Assembly (NCBI GenBank): GCA_963847735.1
Contig: CAWKAV010000028.1
Coordinates: forward strand, 1-64,000
Direction: 5' to 3'
Length of the DNA: 64,000 bases
From: CAWKAV01 sp963847735
GTDB lineage: Bacteria > Desulfobacterota > Desulfuromonadia > Desulfuromonadales > BM103
The notes below the pieces were generated by a model that made no database searches, was not told the DNA's origin, and was given only the letters and a program-made list of their open reading frames with translations. Made by a program: the position numbers and the translations under genes. The first letter of the stretch is position 1. Each line of letters opens with the position of its first letter. Positions 62,535-64,000 of this stretch are shown piece after piece.

Positions 62535-64000
62535 ATGCTCTTGACCATAACCGCGCACGAAACCGTTTCATCCTGTTTGAGTTTTTTGCCATTGGTGCCT
62601 GTCAAGCGAATCCTGATTGCCCTGACTATCAGTTGTAGTTTCTTGGTTGCCACTGCCCATGCAGCAGATTCGCTCGATACCCAGCTGTCGGGTCCTGAGT
62701 TGATGGAGCAGGGCACGGCTGCTTTCCAACATGGTGGGTTTGGCGATGCGGTAGCCAGCTTCGCTGCTGCAAGTGAACGGTTCGGTCAGCAGAAGAATGT
62801 CTCTGGTCAATGTGAGGCCCTGGTTGGCTTGGGCCAGGCCAGTTACTTCATTGGCCAGCATCGCAAGGCTCTAGAAAGCTTGGAACCGGCCCTTGTCATG
62901 GCCAGGTCTCTGCAGGACAAAAGGCTGACGGCCATGGCACTGAATGCCATGGGCAATGTTTATCTCGCCCTTGGCAATGACGAGTTGTCATTGCGCAACC
63001 TTACGGAAGGACTCAGCGTTGCCCGGGAGGCCGGTGACCCTGAAGTCATGGCGGCCAGCCTCAATAACCTGGGGAACCTCTACCTGGCGCAGAAAAACTT
63101 CGACCAGTCTGCGGCCAGTTACCGGGAGGCCGCATCAAACGCAGAAAAAGCCGGCAACCATGCTCTGGCGGCGCAAGCCCTCGTCAATGGTGCTACGGCG
63201 GCCTATCGGGCCGGCCGCTATAATCAGGCCCGTCCGCTGCTTGACCAGGCTACACAGCGACTTGATGCCAGCGAAGATTCCACGGACAAGACTTTCACGC
63301 TCATCAACGCGGGTCTGGTCTACTCAGATCTGCGCAGTCGGTTGCCGGAGCAGGGGCAGGCATTGGTCCTCGCATCAGCCTCTGCCTACAACAAGGCATT
63401 GAATATCGCCCAGAAGTTGGGTGACCATCGCACCGCATCCTACGCCTATGGCAACCTGGCCAAGCTTTACGAAAACCAGCGGCAGTACCAGGAAGCGCTC
63501 GAGTTGACGCGCCTGGCCACTTTCTCGGCTCAGCGGAGCAATGCGTCAGAAGCCCTGTACCAGTGGCACTGGCAAAGCGGAAGAATCCTGGCCAGACTGG
63601 GCAAGCTGGACGAAGCGATTAAGTCCTACCGCCTGTCGATTCGCGACCTGCAATCGATCCGGGAAGAGCTGGCCTCGTGTTATGCCAGCCCGGAATCATC
63701 TTACCAGAGAACCGCCGCCAAGGTCAGTTCCGAGTTGGTCGACCTGCTGCTGCAGCGGGCATCGAAGCTGCAGCCTGGCGAGACGATCGAGCCGTTCCTG
63801 GTAGAAGCCAGGGATGCCCTGGAAATTTTGAAAATCTATGAATTGCGCGAGTACTTCAGGGATGACTGCCTGGATGCCGCCCGCAATGTGGAGAAGAAGC
63901 TCGATGTTGTTTCGGAACGGGCCGTCGTGATCTACCCCGTGTTGCTGCCTGATCGAGTTGAACTCCTGGTGAGTTTTGCCGGAAAACTCAAGCGTTACAT
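62535..64000 (+). CDS. TPR-repeat CHAT-domain protein (partial, runs off the window)
   Basis: The first 488 codons are visible. A signal peptide (residues about 25-48, ending ATAHA) is followed by TPR-like helical pairs such as AMALNAMGNVYLALGND, ASLNNLGNLYLAQKNFDQSAASYREA and AYGNLAKLYENQRQYQEALEL. Near the window end ERAVVIYPVLLPDRVELLVSFAGKLKRY is the typical first part of a CHAT (caspase-like) domain; its His and Cys lie outside. ATG 62535 has AGAGGGG upstream; ATG 62508 is also possible. It lies close behind tpsB, so a role in maturation or release of the adhesin is likely. Confidence 0.82.
   Translation, partial: MLLTITAHETVSSCLSFLPLVPVKRILIALTISCSFLVATAHAADSLDTQLSGPELMEQGTAAFQHGGFGDAVASFAAASERFGQQKNVSGQCEALVGLGQASYFIGQHRKALESLEPALVMARSLQDKRLTAMALNAMGNVYLALGNDELSLRNLTEGLSVAREAGDPEVMAASLNNLGNLYLAQKNFDQSAASYREAASNAEKAGNHALAAQALVNGATAAYRAGRYNQARPLLDQATQRLDASEDSTDKTFTLINAGLVYSDLRSRLPEQGQALVLASASAYNKALNIAQKLGDHRTASYAYGNLAKLYENQRQYQEALELTRLATFSAQRSNASEALYQWHWQSGRILARLGKLDEAIKSYRLSIRDLQSIREELASCYASPESSYQRTAAKVSSELVDLLLQRASKLQPGETIEPFLVEARDALEILKIYELREYFRDDCLDAARNVEKKLDVVSERAVVIYPVLLPDRVELLVSFAGKLKRY

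Overview
The window looks like chromosomal DNA of an anaerobic deltaproteobacterium of the Desulfuromonadales (Desulfuromonas / Malonomonas / Geobacter relatives). Three things suggest this: an exosortase cluster with a PrsK/PrsR pair, a GEMM-type cyclic-dinucleotide riboswitch, and above all a gene block with the order I recall for the Na+-pumping malonate decarboxylase of Malonomonas rubra. The assignment is inference from gene content; there is no rRNA here.

Layout. 1-5.9 kb: exosortase/EpsI, the PrsK kinase, the sigma54 activator PrsR and a PilZ protein. 5.9-9.8 kb (minus strand): glycolytic operon gapA-pgk-tpiA-secG, then tRNA-Leu. 9.9-20.8 kb: a sensor kinase, a metallo-beta-lactamase-fold hydrolase, purB, purL, purQ, purF, pyrE and a small unknown protein. 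20.9-24.9 kb: a stand-alone DAHP-synthase regulatory domain, chorismate mutase, nadB, a lytic transglycosylase, pgsA, tRNA-Gly and tRNA-Cys. 25-46 kb: a malonate catabolic island. It holds a GntR regulator, a TRAP transporter, a biotin-independent decarboxylase (mdcA, C, D, E), a universal stress protein, a second biotin-dependent membrane decarboxylase (madG?, B, A, E, C, D, H, F), the prosthetic-group and loading enzymes (mdcG, mdcB, mdcH), a methyltransferase, a second GntR, a flavin reductase-like protein and a quinone oxidoreductase. 46-53.5 kb: GFA-family protein, TauE/SafE permease, AmmeMemoRadiSam B, gltX and a three-gene NAD(P)-linked formate dehydrogenase. 53.6-54 kb: tRNA-Gln and tRNA-Glu. 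54-56.8 kb (minus): an HPr-kinase-related / PqqD-like / nucleotidyltransferase cassette with a small Tat-signal protein. 57-64 kb: a promoter, GEMM riboswitch and terminator ahead of a two-partner-secretion adhesin, its transporter and a TPR-CHAT protein that runs off the window.

How the genes work together. The malonate island appears to take up malonate through TRAP, load it on a dedicated acyl carrier protein bearing a dephospho-CoA-type prosthetic group, and decarboxylate it to acetyl-ACP. It does so either in the cytosol (Mdc) or through carboxybiotin and a Na+-translocating membrane subunit (Mad). Cyclic di-GMP is a second theme: a PilZ protein with an intact binding motif, and a riboswitch controlling a secreted adhesin.

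Data quality. Sixteen genes between about 9 and 52 kb are interrupted by single-base shifts that restore a good family match when corrected. I count about 21 one-base insertions and 5 one-base losses. Several hit essential genes (gapA, purB, purL, gltX), so I read most of them as sequence errors rather than real pseudogenes, and I give coordinates for the whole restored gene.
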